This document shows positions 33,605 to 42,842 of a stretch of 64,000 nt of DNA, in pieces. The notes beneath the pieces were generated by a model. The model was not told the DNA's origin. It was given only the letters and a program-made list of their open reading frames with translations, and did no database searches. The stretch lies in NCBI GenBank assembly GCA_964467455.1, contig CAYXQJ010000004.1, positions 121,546 through 185,545 of the forward strand, given 5' to 3'. The translations under genes were made by a program, and so were the position numbers. Positions within the stretch are counted from its first letter, which is position 1, and each line of letters opens with the position of its first letter. Origin of the DNA: OLB6 sp964467455. Lineage in GTDB: Bacteria; Bacteroidota; Ignavibacteria; Kapaibacteriales; Kapaibacteriaceae.

Positions 33605-34088
33605 GATCTACCTCTCGCAAAAGTGTTCGCAGTCGGTCACGTCCGCGTTTGACGCGCATCTTCACGGCCGATACACCGATGCCCAACTCGCGGGCAATGT
33701 CCTGCAGCGGCCACCCCTCGATCTCGGCAAGCACCACGGCTATGCGCTCAAGGTCGGGCAGTTGGGCAATGGCATCACGCACCAGTTGCACGTCCGTCAC
33801 CTCTTCCGGACTTAGATAGGAGGGGGCGACCAGTTCGTCTAAGGTCCCGCGAACAAATCGCTCTTCTCTTCGCGCTCCGTTGCGATGTGCCCGCAACACC
33901 GCCGTGATGCAATACGCTCTCAGCGCTTCCGATGTACCGATCTTCTTCCAAGCACGCAACGCACTGTAGACCGCCTCACAGACCAGATCCTTCGCTCGGT
34001 CGCGGTCGCGCTCCAGAAACAACGCAAAACGCTCCACATCCCGCTGAACAGAATGAAAGGCCTCAAGGAATGGTTCGTGCGTGCTCAC
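33597..34088 (-). CDS. ECF-type RNA polymerase sigma factor
   Basis: The protein has 163 residues. Region 2 is at about 10-75 (FALFLERDRDRAKDLVCEAV) and region 4 at about 105-160 (IAQLPDLERIAVVLAEIEGW and LGIGVSAVKMRVKRGRDRLR). It directs polymerase to a small regulon and should be held by the membrane protein encoded next. Upstream lies a repeat cluster with an assembly gap, so its promoter is not visible. Confidence 0.9.
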   Translation of the reverse strand: MSTHEPFLEAFHSVQRDVERFALFLERDRDRAKDLVCEAVYSALRAWKKIGTSEALRAYCITAVLRAHRNGARREERFVRGTLDELVAPSYLSPEEVTDVQLVRDAIAQLPDLERIAVVLAEIEGWPLQDIARELGIGVSAVKMRVKRGRDRLRTLLREVDHE

Positions 34089-34120
34089 ATGCTACAAATG
34101 TCGCGATCCCATGTTTGGTC

Positions 34121-34453
34121 ACAGGGAACAGGGAACAGGGAACAGGCAACTGGGAACTGGGAACTGGGAACTGGCACCCCCTCTCGAACTCGAGAGGGGG
34201 CCGGGGGGTGAGGNNNNNNNNNNNNNNNNNNNNNNNNNNNNNNNNNNNNNNNNNNNNNNNNNNNNNNNNNNNNNNNNNNNNNNNNNNNNNNNNNNNNNNN
34301 NNNNNNNNNNNNNGGGAACTGGGAACTGGCACCCCCTCTCGAACTCGAGAGGGGGCCGGGGGGTGAGGTCTAAGAAGTTCACTGGGAACGGGGGAACCGG
34401 GAACAGGGAACTGGCACCCCCTCTCGAACTCGAGAGGGGGCCGGGGGGTGAGG
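34121..34453. repeat. GGGAACA/GGGAACT heptamers plus three copies of a palindromic GC-rich element
   Basis: Heptamer units at 34121-34170 run into a hairpin element: CCCCCTCTCGA and TCGAGAGGGGG with a 2-base loop, followed by CCGGGGGGTGAGG. Copies with GGGAACTGGCAC in front occur at about 34155-34213, 34314-34368 and 34405-34453. The known sequence gap lies between copies one and two. Confidence 0.9.
34214..34313. other. 100-base assembly gap (N)
   Basis: A run of exactly 100 N, a conventional scaffold gap of unknown true size. Both edges are the same repeat element, so the assembly probably broke on it. Confidence 0.98.
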
Positions 34454-34481
34454 TGTCAGCGAGCGAGCGGAGCGAGGAAAC

Positions 34482-34513
34482 AAAAAAAAAGCCCGAAGTC
34501 ACACTCCAGGCTT
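34482..34513 (-). terminator. intrinsic terminator after ispG
   Basis: On the minus strand AAGCCTG and CGGGCTT form a stem with one mismatch around a 10-base loop, followed by nine T (complement of 34482-34490). It ends the gapA-pgk-rhomboid-ispG operon. Confidence 0.75.
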
Positions 34514-34570
34514 GAGCATCTAGCGCGGCAATCAGGGGAGAGAGTACCGCTCAACTCATCACAAATATAG

Positions 34571-36481
34571 TCAACCCTTGTCGATCCAGCGTCCGTCTGT
34601 TTTGATGATGTCGATCAATTCGGTGACGGCCTCGGCCGTGGGGACGTTGCGCTTGACGATGTCCTGGCCACGATAGAGCGTGATGCGCTCCGGACCGCTG
34701 CCGACGTAGCCGTAGTCGGCGTCGGCCATCTCTCCCGGACCATTGACGATGCAGCCCATGATGCCGATCTTGACACCCTTGAGGTGGTCCGTCACCGAGC
34801 GGATCATCGACGTGGTCTCCTGCAGGTCAAACAACGTCCGCCCACAGCTCGGACAGCTGATGTACTCGGTCTTGGTCATCCGCAACCGTGTGGCCTGCAA
34901 CAATCCAAAACTGAGCCGCGTGCTGAACGCGAGTCGCTCTTGTTCGTTGATGGAAGGGGCGTCCACAGCGATCATCACGCCGTCACCACAACCATCTGCC
35001 AAGATCGATCCAACATCGGTACAGGCACACAATAGGTCGGCATCCAGATCAGCACCGTGATACGTCGCCGAGATAATGACCGGCGCACGTAATCCAACAT
35101 CATTCATCCGACGATACAGATCGCGAAACTCACGATACGGACGATCACTCACACCACGCACGATCAAGACGAGACCGGGGATCGATGCAACATCGTTCAA
35201 CACATCGGACGTAAGGTCTTGAGTCGTGCACTCGAAAATGTTTAGCACTGCATGCAATTGGAGTTCGGACGATGGACGCTGGACGATGGACGAGAGAGGG
35301 ACTGCGTATAACTTGTCGCTATGACCTAACCACACCTCTTCATCCAAGATCTGCCTGATGCCCGTCGGTGGCATGAAGGGCAACGGTGTTGCGCCCATGA
35401 TAACGAACTCTGCCGCTTGATCGGTCATCGTCCACTTGTCGGTGACGGCATCGTAGAAGTGTCCGATGCCGGCAAGGTCGTGCTCAGAAGCGATGGTCAC
35501 ACCGCGCAGGTCGGCAATGACGCGGGGGACGTGCTCGCCCCCTATCATGGCGACGTGTTGACTGTGTGTGCGATGATAGTGCAGATTGATCGGAGCAGGC
35601 GTTGTGTTGGACGAAGTGTGTCCGCCGAGGTGCGTGTCGAACCGTGCTGCAAGTGCTTTGGCGACGGGGATCTCGGCTTCGGGCTCCTCGGTGAGGGAAA
35701 CGCGGATGGTATCGCCCAAACCGTCTTCCAACAAGGTGCCGATGCCGACGCCACTTTTTACGCGGCCGTCTTCACCATCACCGGCCTCGGTGACACCGAG
35801 ATGGAGAGGATAGGGTTGGAGGTTCTCTTCTTGCAGGCGTTTGACGAGGAGTCGGTACGCTTCGATCATGACGATCGGATTGCTCGACTTCATCGACAAC
35901 ACAATGTTGGTGTACTGCTCATCTTCGGCGATGCGCAAGAACTCCAACGCACTCTCTACCATGCCGGCAGGGTTGTCGCCATACCGATTGACGATGCGAT
36001 CCGACAATGAACCGTGATTGGTGCCAATACGCATCGCCGTTCCGTGTTCTTTGCAGATGCGTACAAGCGGCGTAAAGCGCTCACGGATACGATCAAGCTC
36101 GGCAGCATATTCAACGTCGGTGTAGTCTTTGACGGCGAACTGTTTTTTGTCGACGTAGTTGCCGGGATTGATCCGCACCTTCTCAACGATGCGGGCTGCG
36201 ATCTCGGCCGCATTTGGTGTGTAATGGATGTCGGCTACGAGCGGTGTGGTGTAGCCCCGCTCGCGCAGTCCGTTACGAATGGCTTCGAGATTTTTTGCTT
36301 CCCGCATCGACGGTGCCGTGATGCGCACCAGTTCACAGCCGGCGTCGATCATCCGAATGGATTGTTCGATCGTGGCCGGCGTATCCATCGTATTCGTCGT
36401 TGTCATGGACTGAACACGGATCGGATGGTCGGACCCCATCCACAGATCTCCGATGCGGACCTGGATCGTTTGACGTCGCAT
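34571..36481 (-). CDS. ispG: 4-hydroxy-3-methylbut-2-enyl diphosphate synthase, long form
   Basis: The protein has 636 residues, the long form with an extra central domain known from Chlorobi, Bacteroidota, Chlamydiae and plants (the short form is about 370). It makes HMBPP in the MEP isoprenoid pathway. The N-terminal barrel starts VRIGDLWMGSDHPIRVQSMT. The C-terminal Fe-S domain has CPSCGRTLFDLQ and GIMGCIVNGPGEMADADYGY. The insert (about 270-530) contains a 28-bp GGACGAT array giving SSIVQRPSSE. Its ATG overlaps the rhomboid stop by one base. Confidence 0.96.
   Translation of the reverse strand: MRRQTIQVRIGDLWMGSDHPIRVQSMTTTNTMDTPATIEQSIRMIDAGCELVRITAPSMREAKNLEAIRNGLRERGYTTPLVADIHYTPNAAEIAARIVEKVRINPGNYVDKKQFAVKDYTDVEYAAELDRIRERFTPLVRICKEHGTAMRIGTNHGSLSDRIVNRYGDNPAGMVESALEFLRIAEDEQYTNIVLSMKSSNPIVMIEAYRLLVKRLQEENLQPYPLHLGVTEAGDGEDGRVKSGVGIGTLLEDGLGDTIRVSLTEEPEAEIPVAKALAARFDTHLGGHTSSNTTPAPINLHYHRTHSQHVAMIGGEHVPRVIADLRGVTIASEHDLAGIGHFYDAVTDKWTMTDQAAEFVIMGATPLPFMPPTGIRQILDEEVWLGHSDKLYAVPLSSIVQRPSSELQLHAVLNIFECTTQDLTSDVLNDVASIPGLVLIVRGVSDRPYREFRDLYRRMNDVGLRAPVIISATYHGADLDADLLCACTDVGSILADGCGDGVMIAVDAPSINEQERLAFSTRLSFGLLQATRLRMTKTEYISCPSCGRTLFDLQETTSMIRSVTDHLKGVKIGIMGCIVNGPGEMADADYGYVGSGPERITLYRGQDIVKRNVPTAEAVTELIDIIKTDGRWIDKG
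35267..35294. repeat. heptamer array (GGACGAT/GGACGCT)4 inside ispG
   Basis: Four 7-bp units lie in the coding sequence of the ispG insert domain. The same units form an array inside the patatin gene at 60176-60235. Confidence 0.85.
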
Positions 36482-37383
36482 TAAAGCTGTCGGCTTACTT
36501 GATAGAGGATGTTCTTTTCGCGATCGGAGAGACTATGATATCCCGCCTGTGAGATCTTGTCCAAGATCGCATCGATCTGTTCCTGCGAGATCCGCTCACC
36601 GTCCACCACAAACCGCGTCGGCGTGTGGGTTGGTTCCTCTTCTTCGATAGGGGGCGTTACAGGATACACTGTTGCCCGTGGACGTGGTACATCTCGGTAG
36701 GAGACATCCACAAAGTCCGGCTCGTTGACGTACATCGACGACCGGCCATGACCCTTGCGGTCGATCCAACGGAATAGCGGCTCACCGAACTTCAGCAGCA
36801 AGAAGCCGCCGAGGGCGCCGCCAAGGTGGGCGAAGTGTGCCACACCGTCGCCGGCATTACTCAAGCCCATGATCAGGTCGATGCCCGCGAAGAGCAACAC
36901 GAAGATCCGCGCCGGAATGGGGAAGAAGATCGGGAACATCATCACCGGTCGGTCAGGGAAGATCATGCCGAAGGCAAGCAAGACACCCATGATAGAGCCC
37001 GAAGCGCCCACGGTCGGCGCGAGGCCGCCGCCGAATAATGGTGTGACGATCAAGTGGACGATACCGGCCGTGATGCCGGCCAGCGTGTAATACGTTGCAA
37101 AGCGTCGTGTGCCCCAGATATTCTCCAGCTCCATGCCGAACATCCACAATGCGAGCATGTTGAAGAAGATGTGGGAGAAGCCACCGTGCAGGTATTGATA
37201 GGTGATCAGCTGCCATGGCATGAAGCCGTTCTCGACGGGCCAAAGGGCGAACCAATCCATGAAGGCGCGATCAATGGGCATACCTTGGAAGGTCATGCCC
37301 ATGACGAACATCGACGTAAACAAATAGATCCCGATGTTGGCGAACAACAGGAACTTGATGAAGGGCGGGAAGAGTCGTGGCAT
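36481..37383 (-). CDS. rhomboid-family intramembrane serine protease
   Basis: The protein has 300 residues with six membrane segments in the first 205. The catalytic Ser is in GASGSIMG and the His in HFAHLGGALGGF, with the HGGFSHIFFNMLALWMFG motif of loop 1 and helix 2. It cleaves membrane proteins within the bilayer. The C-terminal 90 residues are a cytoplasmic tail (FVDVSYRDVPRPRATVYPVT, ending SLSDREKNILYQVSRQL). It is the third gene of a gapA-pgk-rhomboid-ispG operon, 5 bp after pgk. Confidence 0.93.
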   Translation of the reverse strand: MPRLFPPFIKFLLFANIGIYLFTSMFVMGMTFQGMPIDRAFMDWFALWPVENGFMPWQLITYQYLHGGFSHIFFNMLALWMFGMELENIWGTRRFATYYTLAGITAGIVHLIVTPLFGGGLAPTVGASGSIMGVLLAFGMIFPDRPVMMFPIFFPIPARIFVLLFAGIDLIMGLSNAGDGVAHFAHLGGALGGFLLLKFGEPLFRWIDRKGHGRSSMYVNEPDFVDVSYRDVPRPRATVYPVTPPIEEEEPTHTPTRFVVDGERISQEQIDAILDKISQAGYHSLSDREKNILYQVSRQL

Positions 37384-37388
37384 GAAGG

Positions 37389-38585
37389 TTATCGATCCAG
37401 TGCTGCAACGCCTGGCAGGACCTTGCCTTCGAGGAATTCCAAGGAGGCACCGCCGCCAGTTGAAACGTGGCTGACGTTCGACGCTTGACCGAATTGCGCG
37501 ATCGCGGCGGCAGAGTCGCCCCCGCCAACGATCGTGATGGCGCCGTTCGCCGTTGCCGCCGCCATGGCATCGGCCACAGCCATGGTGCCATTGGCAAAGT
37601 TGGCCATCTCAAACACGCCCATCGGACCATTCCAGACCACCGTGCCGGCCGACGTGATCACGTCGGCATAATGTGCCGCCGTTGCCGGCCCGATGTCGAG
37701 GCCCATCCAGCCGTCTTCAATGGCATCCACGCCGACGGCCTTGCGCTGGGCGTCGTTGTTGAAGGCGTCGGCCACGACGGTGTCGGTAGGCAGGACGAGG
37801 TTGACGTTGTTTGCCTGGGCATTGGTCAAGATCTCGCGTGCAAGCTCCAGACGGTCTTCTTCGACGAGCGAAGAGCCGACGTTGTTGCCTTGCGCCTTGA
37901 GGAAGGTGAACATCATGCCCCCTCCGATCAAGATCGTATCACACGACTTCATGAGCGACGAGATGACGTCGATCTTGCCGGAGATCTTCGAGCCACCCAT
38001 GACGCTCACGAGCGGACGTTTGGGGTTGGCCAGGGCCTTGCCAAGGTAGTCGAGCTCACGCTGGAGCAGCAGGCCGCTACAGACGGTGTCGAAGAGGTGG
38101 GCAACGCCGGCTGTGCTGGCATGGGCACGGTGGGCCGTACCGAAGGCATCGTTGCAATAGAGGTCGCCGAGTGCGGCAAGCTGCTTGCAGAAGACGTCAT
38201 CGTTCGCTTCTTCTTCGCCGTAGAAGCGAAGGTTCTCGAGAAGCACGACGTCGCCCGGCTTGGCGGCGTTGACCACGGAAGCCGCGGCGTCGCCGATGCA
38301 GTCTTCGGCGAAGTGCACGGTGACCGCACCACCCAACAACGAGGCAAGGTGGGCGGCCACCGGTGCGAGAGAATATTTCATCTTGCGTTCGCCCTTGGGG
38401 CGACCGAGGTGCGACATCAACACGGCGATACCGCCGCGGTCGATGATGCTGCGCACGGTCGGCAACGCCGACGTGATGCGGATGTCATCGGTGATGGCAC
38501 CGGTGTCATCTTGCGGGACGTTGAAATCGACACGCGTCAGCACGCGCTTTCCGGCAACGTCGATGTCGGCGATCGAACGGATCAC
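37389..38585 (-). CDS. pgk: phosphoglycerate kinase
   Basis: The protein has 398 residues, the normal length. It makes ATP from 1,3-bisphosphoglycerate in glycolysis. RVDFNVPQDDTGAITDD, LMSHLGRPKGERK and IVGGGDSAAAI are family signatures. I chose GTG at 38585 (VIRSIADIDVAGKRV), which overlaps the gapA stop by 3 bp (GTGA). The frame extends upstream only as a shadow. Confidence 0.97.
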   Translation of the reverse strand: MIRSIADIDVAGKRVLTRVDFNVPQDDTGAITDDIRITSALPTVRSIIDRGGIAVLMSHLGRPKGERKMKYSLAPVAAHLASLLGGAVTVHFAEDCIGDAAASVVNAAKPGDVVLLENLRFYGEEEANDDVFCKQLAALGDLYCNDAFGTAHRAHASTAGVAHLFDTVCSGLLLQRELDYLGKALANPKRPLVSVMGGSKISGKIDVISSLMKSCDTILIGGGMMFTFLKAQGNNVGSSLVEEDRLELAREILTNAQANNVNLVLPTDTVVADAFNNDAQRKAVGVDAIEDGWMGLDIGPATAAHYADVITSAGTVVWNGPMGVFEMANFANGTMAVADAMAAATANGAITIVGGGDSAAAIAQFGQASNVSHVSTGGGASLEFLEGKVLPGVAALDR

Positions 38586-39571
38586 TTCGACACCTTCACC
38601 AGAAGGTCGACGATGCGGTTGGAATAGCCCCATTCATTATCGTACCAGCCCACGACCTTGACTGTGTTACCTTGGACCATGGTGAGCTTGGAATCGAAGA
38701 TGCAGGAGTGGGCATTGCCGACGATGTCGGAGGAGACCAACGGATCGGACGAATATTCAAGGATGCCCTTGAGCGGTCCGTCGGCAGCGGCCTTGAAGGC
38801 AGCGTTGATCTCATCCTTGCTAGCTTCTGTTTTGAGCACGGCCGTGAGGTCCGTTACCGAACCATCCGGTACAGGTACGCGGAAAGCCAAGCCATCAAGA
38901 CGACCCTTCATCTCGGGGATCACTTCCGACACGGCCTTTGCAGCACCGGTTGTGGTGGGGATGATGTTGACGGCGGCGGCACGAGCACGACGCAGGTCTT
39001 TGTGCGGAAGGTCGAGGATGTTTTGATCGTTCGTGTAGGCGTGGACCGTCGTCATGTAGCCGCGTTCCAGACCGAACGTATCGTTGAGGATCTTCACCAT
39101 CGGCGCAAGGCAGTTCGTGGTGCACGATGCATTCGACATCGTCTTCTCGTTGCCGGTGAGGATGGCATCGTTGACGCCAAGCACGACCGTTGCATCAAGT
39201 GTATCTTTTGCCGGTGCGGTGAGGATCACCTTCTTGGCATGCTTGAGGTGTTGTTCGAGTTGTTCCTTCGACGTGAACACGCCCGTTGATTCGATGACGA
39301 GATCAAGGTCGGACCACGGAAGGTTGGCGATCTGCTTTTCAGCCGAGATCGCAATGCTGTCGCCGTTGACGATCAGATTCGACCCATCGACCGACACGGT
39401 CCCGTTGAATTTGCCGTGTGCCGAGTCATACTTGAGCAAGTGTGCCAAGGTAGCTGCATCGGTGAGGTCGTTGATGCCGACGATGTCGACGTCAAGTCCG
39501 CGATTCTTGATGGCACGAAACACCAGACGTCCGATACGTCCAAAACCGTTGATGGCAATACGAATGGCCAT
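38582..39571 (-). CDS. gapA: glyceraldehyde-3-phosphate dehydrogenase
   Basis: The protein has 329 residues. The NAD-binding start is IAINGFGRIGRLVFRA, the catalytic Cys is in SNASCTTNCLAP, and the C-terminal part has WYDNEWGYSNRIVD. It works with pgk, encoded immediately downstream. A TATTTTTG promoter box lies 46 bp upstream. It is divergent from the WD40/caspase-like gene. Confidence 0.98.
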   Translation of the reverse strand: MAIRIAINGFGRIGRLVFRAIKNRGLDVDIVGINDLTDAATLAHLLKYDSAHGKFNGTVSVDGSNLIVNGDSIAISAEKQIANLPWSDLDLVIESTGVFTSKEQLEQHLKHAKKVILTAPAKDTLDATVVLGVNDAILTGNEKTMSNASCTTNCLAPMVKILNDTFGLERGYMTTVHAYTNDQNILDLPHKDLRRARAAAVNIIPTTTGAAKAVSEVIPEMKGRLDGLAFRVPVPDGSVTDLTAVLKTEASKDEINAAFKAAADGPLKGILEYSSDPLVSSDIVGNAHSCIFDSKLTMVQGNTVKVVGWYDNEWGYSNRIVDLLVKVSK

Positions 39572-39617
39572 GGTAGGTCGATCCTGAAGAAGAGTGGGGG
39601 AATTGCTGTCAGAGCCA

Positions 39618-39625
39618 CAAAAATA
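39618..39625 (-). promoter_or_regulatory. TAnnTTTG -7 box upstream of gapA
   Basis: TATTTTTG on the minus strand lies 46 nt before the gapA ATG and would drive the four-gene operon. Confidence 0.5.
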
Positions 39626-39730
39626 CGGACAATCAGGCTTGCGCCTTAGATCTTAGGGCAACTAAGACCGGCACTTTGGCCTGTCATGGCTATTTTCCCC
39701 GCGGTAGATCCCGGCCATGAGGAGCAAACG

Positions 39731-42700
39731 ATGAAGCACCTTCTTTGCTTGATGATGCTGTGTACTGCAGTCGTTGCGGCCGGTGCACAGACCAGACTTG
39801 TCATCCAGACCAGCCACACGGCGCGGGTCAATGCCATTGCCGTCGACAATTCGCGAACGATCGTCGCCACGGCCTCCAACGACCACACCATCCGACTCTG
39901 GAAGATGTCAGCGCCCGCCCTCGGCACCGTCTTGCGCGTCTTCAGCGGCCACGGCGGCTTCGTTACCGGCATCGCCTTCAACGTCAACGACGAACAGCAA
40001 CTTGCCAGTTGTGCCACCGATCGCACGATCCGCTTATGGCATCTTGAAAAGGGGCAAGCACAACGTATCGATCTGGAGACACCGGCATCCTGTGTGGCCT
40101 ATCAACCGCGCAGCAACATTCTTGTGGCCGGCATGTCCCACGAAGCACGCATCGAGTTCTATGATGCCAACACCGGTGCCAAGACCGACCGTCCCGTTGA
40201 AGTGTCGGCACCTGTGCGATCGATCGCCTATACGCGTGACGGCAGCAAGATCTTGTGCGGATTGCACGACGGAGCGGTGGAAGTGCTCGACAGCCGCACA
40301 AAACAACGGATCGCCTTGCAGCGTGCCGGCTCGACACCGATCGTGTTGGTCGCTGAGACGCCAACGTGTCTCGTCGCCGTAGCAGAAGAGGGATCGTGCA
40401 CGGAGATCCGTGGGACAACCTTCGACAAGGTCAACACCTACACCATCGGCATCCGCACCTACGTGCGCCAGGCATCTATGACGGCACAGGGTGACACGAT
40501 CCTGATCGCGACTGCCAACGAAAGAGTACTGCGACTTCCGATCGGTAAGACTGATCGTGAGGTCATACCGTTCGAGGCAAAAGGTCTTGACGTAGTGGCG
40601 CAGAACGCCGATGGAATGTTGATGGTCTACGGCGAGGAATGGGCGCAACAATATACGTGGTGGATTCAGCCGGCACGCTTCATCCCCTTCACCAAGGTGC
40701 CGTCCACCTCTCGTATCATCACCAGAGTGGCGTTCTCACCGGCCGGAGACCTTTGTGCCGTGGGCGATAATCTTGGTAACGTTTCGATCTACGGACTGCG
40801 TCGCCCCTTTCACGTCAACTTTGGAGATCTCGGCGTGAACGGGATCCGTGCTCTTGCGTGGACGATCGATGGCAAGCGTCTGTTCGTTGGTGGTTTTGGA
40901 CGCGTGATGGCGGCTGAGATCGACGTTGATTCGATGTCGGTGGTACACACCTATGCCGGTGAAGGTGTGGTCACATCGTTCTTGCAGGTGGCAGCAGGTA
41001 CGATGACCTTTGTTGAGGAAAATCTCAAGCAGGTGCAGCGGATGTCCTTCGATTCGGCGGGAGTGATGTCGCACGTTACGGTGCGCTCCGCCTCGATCGG
41101 TGCGAGTGCACCTATCGGTATTCGGAACGTGACGTTGTGGACTGACAGTGTGCGCATTGGAAGTATGGAAGACATGGTGATCGAGACGTCACGCGTGCGG
41201 TTACCAAAAGGCACCATCAGCGCTATCGGCTGCGGTGATGCCCAGGCAGATGTTGTGATCGGCACGGCCGAGGGATCACTTGCCGTCTATGACTTGAACA
41301 AGGATTCGTTGTTGGCAATGATCGACGCGGCCCATGATGGAGAGATCACTTCGGTCCTCGTCGCAGGGAATATGGTAGCGACAGGATCGGCGGACGGTAC
41401 TGTAAAGGTCTGGACACGAGACTCACTCCACCTGAAGTATACCTGGCGTGAGCACGACGGTGAAGTTCGGTTCGTGACACTTTCGCCCAATGGTGCCATG
41501 ATCGCATCTGCTTCCAACGATGGCACCGTGGTGATCCGTGAAGTAGGCAACAAGGTCGTCCGCATCTTGCCGATGGGTGAGGATTGGATCGCCGTCGACC
41601 AGAACGATCGGTTTGACGGAACGGTGAACGGTCGATCGATGATCAAAGCGGTGCGCGGAATCAACATCGTCGAGCTGGAAGGGTATGAAGACGAGTATCT
41701 CCAGCCCGGCATCCTCACGGGATTTGGTCCGGGTGCTCTTCAACTCGTGGCTCCGCGCAGGATCATGGTCGAAGACCAGCCACCGTCCGTACGTTTCGAA
41801 CCGCGCGGTGAGTCGGGTGCGGTGCGCACAACAACGTATCAGGCCCATGCGATGGTGAAGGTGTCGACGCCAACCACCGTCAAGGTGCGATTCTACAACA
41901 ACGACAAGGTGGTCTCACTGCAAACGTTCGACGTCGACTCCGGCGTGCGCCACGTCTCGGCAGACATGACGTTGTCGGCCGGACCGAATGCGCTGCGTGT
42001 GTCCGTCGAAGCGTTGAGCGGAGCGATGGTCTCAGACACCATGACCGTCGACGCCGAGATCACACGTCCTCGGAGGTCGCGACTGTGGCTGGTCGCCATT
42101 GGCATCGACTCCTACCGCAATCCGGCGATGGATCTGCAATGCGCCGTCAATGATGCCGATGCCGTGTATCGGCGCATCGGCAGCGGCAAGAATGCCGCCT
42201 ATCAAGATCAAGAAACAACGCTCATCACTAACGGTTCGGCAACACTCGACGAGATCCGTGAGACGTTCGAAGAAGTGATCCGTGAAGCAGAGATCAACGA
42301 TGCTTTCGTGTTCTATTATGCCGGCCGTGGTAGCGTTCTGCGACAAGGTCCATTCAAACAGTTCGCCTTCGTTCTGCATGACGTTCTCAATGCGAACGAT
42401 CCCAACACGCTAGCCAAGGAATCGCTGACTTCCGACACGTTGCGAGCGTGGTTGATGCGCATTCCGTGTCTGCGGCAGGCCGTGATCATCGACGCTTGTT
42501 ATTCGGGCGAGGTGGCACTCACACCGTCAGAGATCGACAACGCTCGCCTCATAACATCGCTGCAACGCAGCACCGGTGCGACGGTGATCGCCTGCGTATC
42601 GCCCAATACCAAGACGAAAGAACAACTCTCGATCAAACACGGCCTGTTCACGCACACTCTCCTTGAAGGTCTGGAAGGGGGCGCTCGTGATCCAGATGGG

Positions 42701-42838
42701 GAAGTGACCATCCTCAGCTTAGCCAACTATTTGACGAAGTCTGTTCCCAGAAACTATCTTAAGTTCTCGCAAGAGCCAAACTACCCTGTCGTCCGATTCG
42801 AGGGGGCCGCCAGGTCCTTCACCATTTGGAGGCCATAA
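39731..42838 (+). CDS. secreted WD40-repeat protein with a caspase-like C-terminal domain lacking the catalytic His
   Basis: The protein has 1035 residues with a signal peptide (MKHLLCLMMLCTAVVAAGAQ; ATG at 39731 with GGAG upstream). Residues about 25-620 are WD40-type propeller repeats (VNAIAVDNSRTIVATASNDH, TIRLWKM). After a linker comes a C14/metacaspase-type domain from about 790: RLWLVAIGIDSYRNPAMDLQ, FVFYYAGRGS and AVIIDACYSGEV. The catalytic Cys is present (Cys923), but the His of the usual YYxGHG is Arg866 (CGT, 42326-42328). It is therefore probably a pseudo-protease or a binding module. A T9SS gene starts 4 bp downstream. Confidence 0.88.
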   Translation: MKHLLCLMMLCTAVVAAGAQTRLVIQTSHTARVNAIAVDNSRTIVATASNDHTIRLWKMSAPALGTVLRVFSGHGGFVTGIAFNVNDEQQLASCATDRTIRLWHLEKGQAQRIDLETPASCVAYQPRSNILVAGMSHEARIEFYDANTGAKTDRPVEVSAPVRSIAYTRDGSKILCGLHDGAVEVLDSRTKQRIALQRAGSTPIVLVAETPTCLVAVAEEGSCTEIRGTTFDKVNTYTIGIRTYVRQASMTAQGDTILIATANERVLRLPIGKTDREVIPFEAKGLDVVAQNADGMLMVYGEEWAQQYTWWIQPARFIPFTKVPSTSRIITRVAFSPAGDLCAVGDNLGNVSIYGLRRPFHVNFGDLGVNGIRALAWTIDGKRLFVGGFGRVMAAEIDVDSMSVVHTYAGEGVVTSFLQVAAGTMTFVEENLKQVQRMSFDSAGVMSHVTVRSASIGASAPIGIRNVTLWTDSVRIGSMEDMVIETSRVRLPKGTISAIGCGDAQADVVIGTAEGSLAVYDLNKDSLLAMIDAAHDGEITSVLVAGNMVATGSADGTVKVWTRDSLHLKYTWREHDGEVRFVTLSPNGAMIASASNDGTVVIREVGNKVVRILPMGEDWIAVDQNDRFDGTVNGRSMIKAVRGINIVELEGYEDEYLQPGILTGFGPGALQLVAPRRIMVEDQPPSVRFEPRGESGAVRTTTYQAHAMVKVSTPTTVKVRFYNNDKVVSLQTFDVDSGVRHVSADMTLSAGPNALRVSVEALSGAMVSDTMTVDAEITRPRRSRLWLVAIGIDSYRNPAMDLQCAVNDADAVYRRIGSGKNAAYQDQETTLITNGSATLDEIRETFEEVIREAEINDAFVFYYAGRGSVLRQGPFKQFAFVLHDVLNANDPNTLAKESLTSDTLRAWLMRIPCLRQAVIIDACYSGEVALTPSEIDNARLITSLQRSTGATVIACVSPNTKTKEQLSIKHGLFTHTLLEGLEGGARDPDGEVTILSLANYLTKSVPRNYLKFSQEPNYPVVRFEGAARSFTIWRP

Positions 42839-42842
42839 CATC

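Noticed and set aside
37467..38627. Long open frame of 386 codons on the plus strand opposite pgk
   Set aside because: It lies exactly over pgk, has no recognisable motif and has shadow-type composition.
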